A stretch of 33,034 nt of DNA from Pedobacter ginsenosidimutans. Its GTDB lineage: Bacteria > Bacteroidota > Bacteroidia > Sphingobacteriales > Sphingobacteriaceae. Position 1 is the first letter of the stretch. Every line of letters starts with the position of its first letter. The notes under the pieces are model-generated. The model made no database searches. It was not told the DNA's origin and saw only the letters and a program-made list of their open reading frames with translations. Below are positions 23,836 to 30,806 of the stretch, piece by piece. The stretch lies in contig NZ_LMZQ01000039.1 in assembly GCF_001442625.1 (NCBI RefSeq), positions 1 through 33,034 of the forward strand. The letters are read 5' to 3'. A program made the translations under genes and the position numbers.

Positions 23836-24750
23836 TTAATTTAAAGACTTCCTGAATTCCAAGGGGGAAATATCAGTTTTAGCTTTAAATAATTTACTGA
23901 AAGACTGAGAATGCTCAAAGCCCAATTCATAAGCAATTTCACTTATTGAAAGTTCAGTTGCTGAGAGTTTTTCTTTGGCTTTTTCAATTAGCTTTTCGTG
24001 AATGTGCTGTTGTGTGGTTTGTCCGGTTAAAGTTTTCAAAAGACTGCGCATATAGTATTGCGACATATTGAACTTGTCTGAAAGAAGCTGAACACTCGGC
24101 AAACCTTGTTCTTTGAGATTATTTCCTTCGAAATAATCTTTGAGCAGAATTTCCAGTCGCTCTAAAAATTGATGATGCGTTTTGTGGCGCGTAATAAACT
24201 GTCGCTGGTAAAATCTTTCAGCATAATTCAAAAGCGTTTCCAGCTGAGAAATAATAATGTTCTGACTGAATTTATCAATATTGGTTTGATATTCCTGCTT
24301 GATATTATCAGTAATTTGCTGGATTTTTATTTCTTCATCTTCGGATAAAAATAATGCTTCATTGACAGAATAATCAAAGAATTCATATTTCTTGATTGTG
24401 CTTGCCAGTGGCGTACTCCAAAGAAAATCCGGATGAATCATCATCATCCATCCGGACGGATTTTTGCCATTTTCTTCCCGAATGACACTCAGTATCTGAT
24501 GTGGAGCCATACAGAACATCACGCCTTCATCAAAATCGTAATCCTGCTGCCCGTATCTGTATTTATGATTCATATCCCGTTTAACAGAAATCATATAAAA
24601 GTCAAACATCAAACTCTGCTTTCCACTTTCCAAAGCCGGCGCCATATCTTCAAAATTTATCACACTGATGAGCGGATGTTTTGGCTTTGGCAAGCCACGC
24701 AAAGTATGGAATTGAGAGATGGTTTTTATTCTTATTGGCGCATCATACAT
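23836..24750 (-). CDS. AraC family transcriptional regulator
   Basis: The 304-residue protein ends with the double HTH of the AraC/XylS family (about residues 205-304): LLSDKFNMSQYYMRSLLKTLTGQT, then ISEIAYELGFEHSQSFSKLFKAKTDISPLEFRKSL. The N-terminal 180 residues form a cupin-like sensory region (YDFDEGVMFCMAPHQILSVI), with a helical stretch at 135-170 that may mediate dimerisation. It is encoded 43 bases downstream of the SDR gene on the same strand, so the two probably form one transcript. The 15-bp direct repeat upstream of that SDR, at two-turn spacing, looks like its binding site. This organisation suggests a self-regulated regulator-enzyme pair. Confidence 0.9.
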   Translation of the reverse strand: MYDAPIRIKTISQFHTLRGLPKPKHPLISVINFEDMAPALESGKQSLMFDFYMISVKRDMNHKYRYGQQDYDFDEGVMFCMAPHQILSVIREENGKNPSGWMMMIHPDFLWSTPLASTIKKYEFFDYSVNEALFLSEDEEIKIQQITDNIKQEYQTNIDKFSQNIIISQLETLLNYAERFYQRQFITRHKTHHQFLERLEILLKDYFEGNNLKEQGLPSVQLLSDKFNMSQYYMRSLLKTLTGQTTQQHIHEKLIEKAKEKLSATELSISEIAYELGFEHSQSFSKLFKAKTDISPLEFRKSLN

Positions 24751-24793
24751 CAGTTTAATATTTAATCAAATTTAATGAATATAAAGTTACAGA

Positions 24794-25696
24794 CTATTTT
24801 ATCTCAAAGGAATAAACATCATTTTGTAAATCTTCCATCAAGGTTGGATGTTGAGGATTCCAGCCTAATGTAGCCTTAGTTGCTTCACTTGAAGTCAGAT
24901 TACTAAGCTTTGCAAAATGTGCAAACCAGCCGAAATGTTCTGCTGCTTCACCGTCTGTTAGGGAAACAACTGGAATCTGCAATTTTTGTGCAATAAAAGT
25001 TGCAATGTCTTTAAACGGAATTCCCTGTTCTGCAACTGCATGATATCTTGTTCCGCTTATGAAAGGCTTTTCCAAAGCTAATCGGTACAATTTTGCTGCA
25101 TCTAGTCTGTGAACAGCAGGCCAGAAATTATTACCTCCATTAATAATCGCAGCTTTTCTTTTTGCTTTCGCAATATGAATCGAGGTCGGAACAAAACCGA
25201 TTAAATCTCCTTTACCGTGAACAGATGGAGAGAGTCTTACAACGGCAACTTTCACGCCTTTTGCAGCTATGGTATCGGCTGCATTTTCTGTTGCAATTCT
25301 CGGATGTGGATTGTTTGCGGAAAGATCTTTTTCAGTCGTGATCCCGTCTTTTGAAAAAAGTGCAGTTCCTGAAGTGATGAGAAAAGATTTGTCTGTTCCC
25401 AATAAAGCTTCACCTATTGTTTCAATCACTTTTCCATCAAGTGTACACATTTCCTCGAATCTTGTAAAATCGTGGACAAATCCTAAGTGAATCACTGCAT
25501 CTGCAGCGATAGCTCCTGATTTCAAACTTTCAAAATCGTTTAAATCTCCGCGGTGTGCTTCTGCGCCGGCTGCAATCAAATTGTTTACTGATTCTTCCGA
25601 ACGAGCCAATCCCAAAACCTGGTGCCCATGGGCTAATAATTCCTTTACTACCGCAGTTCCTACGAAACCTGTAGCGCCTGTAACAAATACTTTCAT
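24794..25696 (-). CDS. Atypical SDR / NAD-dependent epimerase-dehydratase family oxidoreductase
   Basis: The 300-residue protein begins with the Rossmann motif VTGATGFVGTAVV (glycine motif at residues 7-13), followed by GLARS, the NADP-type strand-2 end, and GDLNDFESL. The usual Tyr-x-x-x-Lys pair is not obvious; the SSGT-like strand is ITSGTALF, and NAADTIAAKG occupies the Lys position. This fits atypical SDRs (SDR_a5-like), which are often annotated only as NAD(P)-dependent oxidoreductases. HRLDAAKLYRLALEK and the C-terminal TKATLGWNPQHPTLMEDL are typical of the group. The substrate is unknown. It is followed by an AraC regulator gene and preceded by a direct-repeat operator. Confidence 0.85.
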   Translation of the reverse strand: MKVFVTGATGFVGTAVVKELLAHGHQVLGLARSEESVNNLIAAGAEAHRGDLNDFESLKSGAIAADAVIHLGFVHDFTRFEEMCTLDGKVIETIGEALLGTDKSFLITSGTALFSKDGITTEKDLSANNPHPRIATENAADTIAAKGVKVAVVRLSPSVHGKGDLIGFVPTSIHIAKAKRKAAIINGGNNFWPAVHRLDAAKLYRLALEKPFISGTRYHAVAEQGIPFKDIATFIAQKLQIPVVSLTDGEAAEHFGWFAHFAKLSNLTSSEATKATLGWNPQHPTLMEDLQNDVYSFEIK

Positions 25697-25741
25697 TTTG
25701 ATATAATTTAATGAAGCAAAGTTCAGATTTCGTTCCTGTAC

Positions 25742-25777
25742 TCTTGTAGCCGAAAAATATTTTCTTGTAGCCGAAAA
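25742..25777 (-). promoter_or_regulatory. AraC-type operator: 15-bp direct repeat at 21-bp period
   Basis: TCTTGTAGCCGAAAA occurs identically at 25742-25756 and 25763-25777 (plus-strand reading), exactly 21 bases, or two helical turns, apart. It lies 46-81 bases upstream of the SDR start codon. A near-consensus -7 element, GAACTTTG on the minus strand (25717-25724, 7 of 8), is between repeat and gene. The layout is that of an AraC-family activator site next to the polymerase. Confidence 0.7.
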
Positions 25778-25878
25778 TTTAATTATATGACTTCATCATG
25801 TAACTGAATACGGTTTTTAAGAGCGATTCTGAGGCTTACCTTAATATATTAGACCTGCACTAGAATTGGGGGATATTC

Positions 25879-26652
25879 TTATATCTTGATCTCATACTGA
25901 CCCAATAGATCATGTATAAATTTATTGTATTCTTCGCGCATGGGCAACTCGAAATCGGTGTAGAGAACCCGCTTATCTGTCAATACATGTCTATTGATTT
26001 TGGGATTAAATCCCACTTTGTTTGTGTTTTTCCAATAAAAACCTATTCCTCTTTTTTGCCAGCCAGGAACATTATTGAAATTGATGCCGTATTGAAATAA
26101 TAATTCGTTTTTGGCCGCAATACTCATCCCCTCAATTTTGGAAGTAGCTTGGTTTCTGTTAAGCTTGTCTTGCCTCAACCGCCAGTAGCAATGTGCATTC
26201 AATGCATTTCTGTGCGCATCTTCATTACACCATCTGAAATAATCCTCAACTAATTTTTTGTTCGGAAGCTCAGAAACACGGCAATCAAATGCTCCAACGT
26301 CTCCTAAGATGGAAGAAAATTTAGCACTGGCTTCACCAGCAAGAACGGAAATATATTTTCTTGTCTTTCGGCCAAAAAGATTCTCACTGGGATGAAATAG
26401 CAGTGATATTTCATCACTTTGCGTATAACCATAAATGATATTGAAACCGCAGTTCATAAGATGTTTTACTGTTTCAGTCATTAAATTCCGAAATTTTTCA
26501 TCAAAGGGTGCTTCAAAATGATGCACTTCTTTGGTGAGCCTGGTAAAACCACGCCCGTCAATTCTGGCTACCATGTACATCTCAGGTAAAATACAACGAT
26601 CTTGAGCAGTTTCATAAACCCTCATCTTAGCATCTAAATCATCAAATTTCAT
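25879..26652 (-). CDS. Thg1-like 3'-5' nucleotidyltransferase (tRNA(His) guanylyltransferase family)
   Basis: The 257-residue protein matches the Thg1/Thg1-like family along its length. RIDGRGFTRLTK (30-41) holds the first metal-binding Asp (D32) and YGYTQSDEISLLF (74-86) the second acidic pair (D80, E81). FDCRV and NALNAHCYWRL follow, and GRKTRKYISVLAG belongs to the nucleotide-binding region. These enzymes add nucleotides to the 5' end of RNA in the 3'-5' direction, and bacterial members repair 5'-truncated tRNA rather than adding G-1 to tRNA-His. The 5' end of this gene overlaps the upstream kinase gene by 11 bases, so the two are translationally coupled. A role in RNA 5'-end repair is inferred. 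Confidence 0.9.
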   Translation of the reverse strand: MKFDDLDAKMRVYETAQDRCILPEMYMVARIDGRGFTRLTKEVHHFEAPFDEKFRNLMTETVKHLMNCGFNIIYGYTQSDEISLLFHPSENLFGRKTRKYISVLAGEASAKFSSILGDVGAFDCRVSELPNKKLVEDYFRWCNEDAHRNALNAHCYWRLRQDKLNRNQATSKIEGMSIAAKNELLFQYGINFNNVPGWQKRGIGFYWKNTNKVGFNPKINRHVLTDKRVLYTDFELPMREEYNKFIHDLLGQYEIKI

Positions 26653-27088
26653 CTGACCACGGCTTTATAGTGAATTCGTTATTCTCGGCTGTTACATAAT
26701 AAAGTTCATCGAAACCCTCGTTAATAGAAGGAAGACTCAGTTTTTTAAAGGTACCTTTTATACCAATTTCAGGGATCTTCTCTTTGCCCGAACGTTGATT
26801 ATTATGCGTTATCGCTTCAACTAACTTTGATTGAAAATAATAGCCGATTACTTTAAATTTATTTGCTTTTGCAATGGTTATATATTTTGCTCTTTCTTCT
26901 AGCGATGGATTTGTATTGTCGATCACAAAAGGCTGAGAGGTATTGATGCAAGTTTCAATAAACCTGAGTTCTTTATTTCTCGTATTTAATAAATCTAAGG
27001 AAATGCGTATGTGACTTCTAAAAAACCGTTCTTTAAAAAAAGTAGTTTTTCCCGTTGCTTGAATACCGCAAAATATTATTGCTTCCAT
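26642..27088 (-). CDS. AAA/PNKP-like P-loop kinase, probable polynucleotide 5'-kinase
   Basis: A compact 148-residue P-loop protein. GIQATGKT (8-15) is the Walker A loop, and ISLD (D32) sits where T4 Pnk and PNKP keep the general-base Asp. FVIDNTNPSLEERAKYI (54-70) followed by an Ala/Lys helix closely resembles PNKP's IDNTNP-x-x-x-R-x-x-Y segment. AITHNNQR (92-99) matches the lid HNNR. The KIPEIGIKGTFKKLSLPSINEGFDEL ending parallels the PNKP C-terminus. It lacks PNKP's phosphatase and FHA parts. Predicted role: phosphorylate 5'-OH RNA (or DNA) ends. It precedes and overlaps the Thg1-like gene. Other AAA_33 kinases with small-molecule substrates are the alternative. Confidence 0.75.
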   Translation of the reverse strand: MEAIIFCGIQATGKTTFFKERFFRSHIRISLDLLNTRNKELRFIETCINTSQPFVIDNTNPSLEERAKYITIAKANKFKVIGYYFQSKLVEAITHNNQRSGKEKIPEIGIKGTFKKLSLPSINEGFDELYYVTAENNEFTIKPWSDEI

Positions 27089-27119
27089 CTTTCCTAAGGA
27101 TTCGCGATTTTATGGATAC

Positions 27120-27154
27120 AAAAAAAGGAAGAACTATTGTTAATTCTTCCTTTT
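27120..27154 (-). terminator. Intrinsic terminator of the tRNA-Ser transcript
   Basis: On the minus strand AAAAGGAAGAA pairs perfectly with TTCTTCCTTTT (11 bp) around a 10-base loop and runs into seven T. It lies 9 bases beyond the tRNA 3' end and 31 bases before the kinase ATG. Transcription of kinase and Thg1 therefore needs read-through or an extra promoter. Confidence 0.85.
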
Positions 27155-27163
27155 CAGTTGATG

Positions 27164-27248
27164 CGGAAAGCGAGGGATTCGAACCCCCGGACCTGTTACA
27201 GTCAACAGTTTTCAAGACTGCCGCATTCGACCACTCTGCCAGCTTTCC
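27164..27248 (-). tRNA. tRNA-Ser (anticodon UGA)
   Basis: On the minus strand the 7-bp acceptor stem is GGAAAGC paired with GCTTTCC, followed by discriminator G, correct for serine. The D-arm contains GCAGAGTGGTCGAATGC. The anticodon loop CTTGAAA gives anticodon TGA at positions 34-36. A long class II variable arm (TTGACTGTAACAG) and a T-arm with GGTTCGAATCC follow. Total length is 85 bases without an encoded CCA; the next bases are CATC. UGA reads UCA and, by wobble, other UCN codons. Confidence 0.95.
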
Positions 27249-27253
27249 GGAGG

Positions 27254-27284
27254 CAAAAGTACGAACTCCGGTTAAATCTGCAAA
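27254..27284 (-). promoter_or_regulatory. Promoter of tRNA-Ser, TTTG-N19-TACTTTTG
   Basis: On the minus strand TTTG (27284-27281) and TACTTTTG (27261-27254) are separated by 19 bases, matching the Bacteroidota consensus in every fixed position. The start site expected near 27251 would give a transcript with only a few bases ahead of the mature tRNA 5' end. Confidence 0.75.
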
Positions 27285-27343
27285 CTATGAATGCTTTTTT
27301 TTTATATAAACTTGATAATTACTTAACACAGAGGGAGAAAAAA

Positions 27344-28333
27344 TTATTTCTTCTGGATATTTTCTTCAATTGGCTCCGATTTTTTGAACAAATTAAAGGT
27401 AGGGCGGATAATTTTTACACTTCTTTTGCTTACATCAACACTGGCATTGAGCTCAAAACCGATCAATAAAATTAAAGAATTGAGGTAAAGCCAGATCATC
27501 ACCACAATTAATGTTCCGATAGAACCATATACTTTGTTGTAGGAAGCAAAATGGTTAATGTAGAAAGAAAATCCCCAGATGGTAAGGAAAGCCAGTATAG
27601 TAGCCAACCAGGAACCTGCACTAAAGAAACGCCACTTTTTTGAATGTGCTGGCCCGTATCGATATAAGATAGATACCGTTAAAAAATATAAAATGGCCAG
27701 TAGTGCCCACTGGGTAAACTGTACGGCAAAGGCTAGAAAACTACCTTTAATGTGGAGTTCGTTTGTGATCTTATTTAGTAAAACTTCTCCCAGAGTCATG
27801 GCGCTGATGCAGATGATAATGGAAAAACAAATAATCGTAGTTAATATCAGTGCAATTAAGCGTTGTTTCAACCAGCCCCTGGTTTCGATAATCAATGATG
27901 ATTTATTAAAAGCCTTCATTAAATTTTTAACCCCATTGGTGGCAAAAAATATGGCCGATAAAAAACCGAAAGATAGTAAGCCCTTGTTCTGGTTTTTAAT
28001 AATATCTTTTAATGTGGTTTCAAAGGCATCAAAAGCATTGTGTGGCAGTACAAGTTGTATTAAGTTTAACAGTTGATCCTGGAAGCCTTTAATCGGAATA
28101 AAAGGAATTAACGTAAACAGGAAGATAATACCAGGGAAGATAGCCAACATGAAACTGTAAGCTAAAGATGATGACTTGTTTACCAAAGCGTCTTTACCAA
28201 TTTCACGAAAGAAAAATGTAGCTACAGTATACAAGGGAAGTGGGCTAAAACCAGGCAAAACACATCCCTTCGTCCATTCGATAAATCTAGAATAGAGTTT
28301 AAGATGTAATAACTGCCTATGTAACCATTCCAT
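27344..28333 (-). CDS. YihY/virulence factor BrkB family membrane protein
   Basis: The 329-residue protein has about six membrane helices. Segments include SSSLAYSFMLAIFPGIIFLFTLIPFI (near 55-80), LLSFGFLSAIFFATNG (near 120), LIALILTTIICFSIIICISAMTL, FAVQFTQWALLAILYFLTVSILY, AGSWLATILAFLTIWGFSFYI and a final GTLIVVMIWLYLNSLILLIGFELNA. Family motifs are the A-Y-x-F-x-L-x-x-I-P-x segment, NKVYGSIGTLI and WLY-x-x-S-x-I-L-x-G-x-E-x-N. The function of YihY proteins is not firmly known; early annotation as ribonuclease BN was incorrect. It is the last gene of a four-gene minus-strand unit, starting 8 bases after the thioesterase stop. Confidence 0.93.
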   Translation of the reverse strand: MEWLHRQLLHLKLYSRFIEWTKGCVLPGFSPLPLYTVATFFFREIGKDALVNKSSSLAYSFMLAIFPGIIFLFTLIPFIPIKGFQDQLLNLIQLVLPHNAFDAFETTLKDIIKNQNKGLLSFGFLSAIFFATNGVKNLMKAFNKSSLIIETRGWLKQRLIALILTTIICFSIIICISAMTLGEVLLNKITNELHIKGSFLAFAVQFTQWALLAILYFLTVSILYRYGPAHSKKWRFFSAGSWLATILAFLTIWGFSFYINHFASYNKVYGSIGTLIVVMIWLYLNSLILLIGFELNASVDVSKRSVKIIRPTFNLFKKSEPIEENIQKK

Positions 28334-28341
28334 TGTATTTG

Positions 28342-28749
28342 TTAATTAAAAAACACCGATAGTTTTTCCATAAAATTTTCGGGTGGATTTGTAGGTTTAT
28401 TTTTCTTCATATCAACAAAAACCAGTGTAGTGGCCCCAATGTTTATGAGCTCTTCTTTTTCGTTATACAACTCGTACTCAAAAAAGATCCTGATGCCTGG
28501 CAAGGTTTTGATGATTGTTTTTACGGTAATTTCCTGGTCGTAAAGGGCAGGTTTAATATATTTGCACTTTAATTCTAAAACAGGCATCATAATTCCATCA
28601 GCTTCCATCGAGCTATAGCTCATGCCCAAACTGCGCAACATTTCTACCCGGCCTACTTCGTAGTATTGTGCATAATTGCCATAATACATATAGCCCATCT
28701 GATCGGTTTCGCCATACCGAACCCTGATTTTTGTACTGTGGCTATACAT
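28342..28749 (-). CDS. Acyl-CoA thioesterase, YbgC/FadM hotdog family
   Basis: A 135-residue single hotdog domain. The N-terminus contains RVRYGETDQMGYMYYGNY, in which Asp16 is the catalytic residue of 4-hydroxybenzoyl-CoA thioesterase/YbgC-type enzymes, followed by the long hotdog helix YYEVGRVEMLRSLG. The start codon overlaps the mltG stop in a TAATG arrangement (one shared base), so translation is coupled. YbgC-like thioesterases hydrolyse acyl-CoA or acyl-ACP in the cytoplasm; the linkage to envelope genes suggests a role in lipid or envelope maintenance. Confidence 0.9.
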   Translation of the reverse strand: MYSHSTKIRVRYGETDQMGYMYYGNYAQYYEVGRVEMLRSLGMSYSSMEADGIMMPVLELKCKYIKPALYDQEITVKTIIKTLPGIRIFFEYELYNEKEELINIGATTLVFVDMKKNKPTNPPENFMEKLSVFFN

Positions 28750-29804
28750 TATTTAAATATGTTTCTTTTGTTTAAAGCTTCACGATATTTCTTTGCATTG
28801 ATTTCGTGCTGCGCTTTATTTTCAGCAAAATTATGGTAGCCGGAAAAATCTTCTTTGGCACACATGTAAATGTAATTGTTGTTATCGCGGTTTAGTACAG
28901 CATCAATTGCATTAATACTGGGCATCATAATCGGTCCAGGAGGCAAACCAGCGTACTTATAAGTGTTGTAAAGCGATTGTACCTGTAATAATTTTCCGGT
29001 TACCCTTTTAACGGTGAAATCGTTGTTTGCAAAAATCACAGTTGGATCAGCCTGTAACAATATGCCTTTATTCAAACGGTTTAAATACAAACCTGCTATA
29101 ATGGGCATTTCTTTGTCGTAAAGTGCCTCTGCATCAACAATAGAAGCCAGGGTATATACCTGTACTGGAGTCAGATTTAAACTTGCTGCTTTTTGTTTGC
29201 GGTCGGCAGTCCAGAATTTATCATATTCCTTGTGCATGCGCTCAAAGAAATCAACCGGCGAAATATTCCAGTACATCTCGTAAGTATTCGGGATAAACAT
29301 CGCATAAACATTATCCTGGTTAAAACCATATTTGCTAATCAGTGCGGTAGAATCTAAAACATTGATAAAGCTTAACGAATCGGCTTCCAGGTTGCTGGCC
29401 AGGTATGCTGCAAAGTTTTCTTTCTTACGGATGTTATGGAATTTCAATTTAACCGGATCTTGATTTCCGGCCTTAATTAAGTTAATTAAACTGCGATTGG
29501 TCATCCCTTTGTTTAAACGGTAACGTCCGGGTTTAACACTTGTAGCTAAATTCATTTTTCCGGCAGCTGCAGTAAAAGAAGAGATGCTTTTTACCAGATC
29601 TTTCTTTTTAATTTCTGCGATCAGATCATCGTAGCTGCTTCCGGTTTTGATATATAGGTATTTTTGATTTTCGGTAACGTTAGGGGCAAAGTAAAGCCTG
29701 TAAATATTTAACGCAAAGTAACCAGCAATTAAAATAACAAGAAGCGCAATAACTATTGCCACTTTTTTGCCTGTACTCATGTTCTTTTTTTCTACTTCAG
29801 TCAT
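28749..29804 (-). CDS. mltG: Endolytic murein transglycosylase MltG
   Basis: A 351-residue protein with one N-terminal membrane helix (about residues 13-34, VAIVIALLVILIAGYFAL), a LysM-like region and the YceG/MltG catalytic domain. The catalytic motif LASIVDAEA places Glu226 at the position of the essential E. coli glutamate; the first acidic residue is Asp rather than Glu. LYLNRLNKGILLQADPTVIFA, YNTYKYAGLPPGPI and YMCAKEDFSGYHNFAEN are strongly conserved family blocks. MltG cuts nascent glycan strands at the inner membrane and sets their length. It lies 19 bases after the PASTA gene. A second Met at residue 9 is an alternative start. Confidence 0.93.
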   Translation of the reverse strand: MTEVEKKNMSTGKKVAIVIALLVILIAGYFALNIYRLYFAPNVTENQKYLYIKTGSSYDDLIAEIKKKDLVKSISSFTAAAGKMNLATSVKPGRYRLNKGMTNRSLINLIKAGNQDPVKLKFHNIRKKENFAAYLASNLEADSLSFINVLDSTALISKYGFNQDNVYAMFIPNTYEMYWNISPVDFFERMHKEYDKFWTADRKQKAASLNLTPVQVYTLASIVDAEALYDKEMPIIAGLYLNRLNKGILLQADPTVIFANNDFTVKRVTGKLLQVQSLYNTYKYAGLPPGPIMMPSINAIDAVLNRDNNNYIYMCAKEDFSGYHNFAENKAQHEINAKKYREALNKRNIFK

Positions 29805-29823
29805 CTGTAAATATGATACGTGT

Positions 29824-30594
29824 TTATTGTTGTTTGTTAGATAGGGTAATGTTAATCTTTGTACCTATAGCCACTTTGGTTAACGAATCAACCAGCATAG
29901 GATCTTGTTTAGTAATAATAGCAGCAGCACTATCGGTAATAGGACCATCATAAATAATAGTACCTAAACTCAAGTTCGAACCTCTTAGGCTAAATTTCGC
30001 TTCATCCATCGTTAATCCCATTAGTTGTGGAATATCTACTTCTTCGTTTCCACGTCCATCGCCCAATACCAGGTTAATCCTCGAGCCAACAGGCACAATC
30101 TGTCCGACTGCTATTGGCTGACCGCCGAAAGAAGCTTCTAAAACCACATCGCGGCTTACATCTGGCTTATAAGTGGTATCTCCGAGTTTTAATCTCGAAC
30201 TCTCTATTATAGCCTGTGCTTCTCTTAAGGTTTTAAACGCTATATCAGGGAATTTTGTATTCGGTGTTTTACCTGCATTAATGGTTAAGTAAATGGTCCG
30301 GTTATCTTTAACAAAAGTATTGGGATCAGGATCCTGATCAATTACAATTCCCGCAGGTTGATCCATAATAAAAACTGAATCTACTTCATATTTTAACCCG
30401 GCATCTTCGAGTTTCTTAACTGCCTGCTCAAAAGATAAGCCTTTTACCATAGGTACATTTAGGCCTTGTCCGTGTTTGGTGTAATATCTTAAACTAAAAA
30501 AAGCGACCAATAGCAGCACTACAACGGTTACTATTGCAGCTAAAATATTGTTTCTAAACGATTTGGTTTTTAAATAATCTATAAATTTAGACAT
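29824..30594 (-). CDS. PASTA domain membrane protein
   Basis: A 256-residue single-pass protein. A short basic N-terminus is followed by a membrane helix at about 17-37 (ILAAIVTVVVLLLVAFFSL). Three PASTA domains follow: about 44-110 (VPMVKGLSFEQAVKKLEDAGLKYEV), 114-178 (FPDIAFKTLREAQAIIESSRLKLG) and 186-253 (IPQLMGLTMDEAKFSLRGSNLSLG). PASTA domains bind peptidoglycan stem peptides or beta-lactams, and are usually part of Ser/Thr kinases or penicillin-binding proteins in Gram-positives. Here neither enzymatic domain is present, so it is probably a peptidoglycan-binding accessory protein in the periplasm. It heads the operon with mltG, ybgC-like and yihY, and is divergent from ddl. Confidence 0.9.
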   Translation of the reverse strand: MSKFIDYLKTKSFRNNILAAIVTVVVLLLVAFFSLRYYTKHGQGLNVPMVKGLSFEQAVKKLEDAGLKYEVDSVFIMDQPAGIVIDQDPDPNTFVKDNRTIYLTINAGKTPNTKFPDIAFKTLREAQAIIESSRLKLGDTTYKPDVSRDVVLEASFGGQPIAVGQIVPVGSRINLVLGDGRGNEEVDIPQLMGLTMDEAKFSLRGSNLSLGTIIYDGPITDSAAAIITKQDPMLVDSLTKVAIGTKINITLSNKQQ

Positions 30595-30753
30595 GAATCT
30601 TAATTTGGGTTATGCGTACAAGCTCAAATGTAACTATTTTAATGATTGATTGAATTATAGAATCCATTTCCTCATTCCATCATGCTCTAATTCCTTCATT
30701 CAACCATTGAATAAATTCTCTCCTTCAATATTATTAAAGCACAAAGATATTTA

Positions 30754-30798
30754 TATTTTTGAGGATATATTTATATTCAATTTCTATTTATAAAAGGA
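30754..30798 (+). promoter_or_regulatory. -7 element and Shine-Dalgarno-like site of ddl
   Basis: TATTTTTG at 30754-30761 matches TAnnTTTG; a start near 30764 leaves a leader of about 40 bases. AAGGA at 30794-30798 lies 8 bases before ATG 30807, a spacing and sequence unusual for this AT-rich genome. Both features favour 30807 over the more upstream in-frame ATG-like start at 30759, which would overlap the promoter. Confidence 0.5.
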
Positions 30799-30806
30799 TT
30801 TTTAAC

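Noticed and set aside
25879..27088. Thg1-kinase pair as a classical phage-defence system
   Set aside because: No nuclease, toxin or sensor gene is adjacent; repair is supported, defence is not.
27164..27248. tRNA-Ser as an integration (att) site
   Set aside because: No integrase, no duplicated tRNA 3' end and no mobile genes on either side in this window.
27055..27469. Plus-strand reading frames across the tRNA-Ser gene (84 and 110 codons)
   Set aside because: They translate the complement of the tRNA, promoter and terminator; the peptides (with EGFEPPDLLQ) are the familiar false proteins seen over tRNA-Ser genes.
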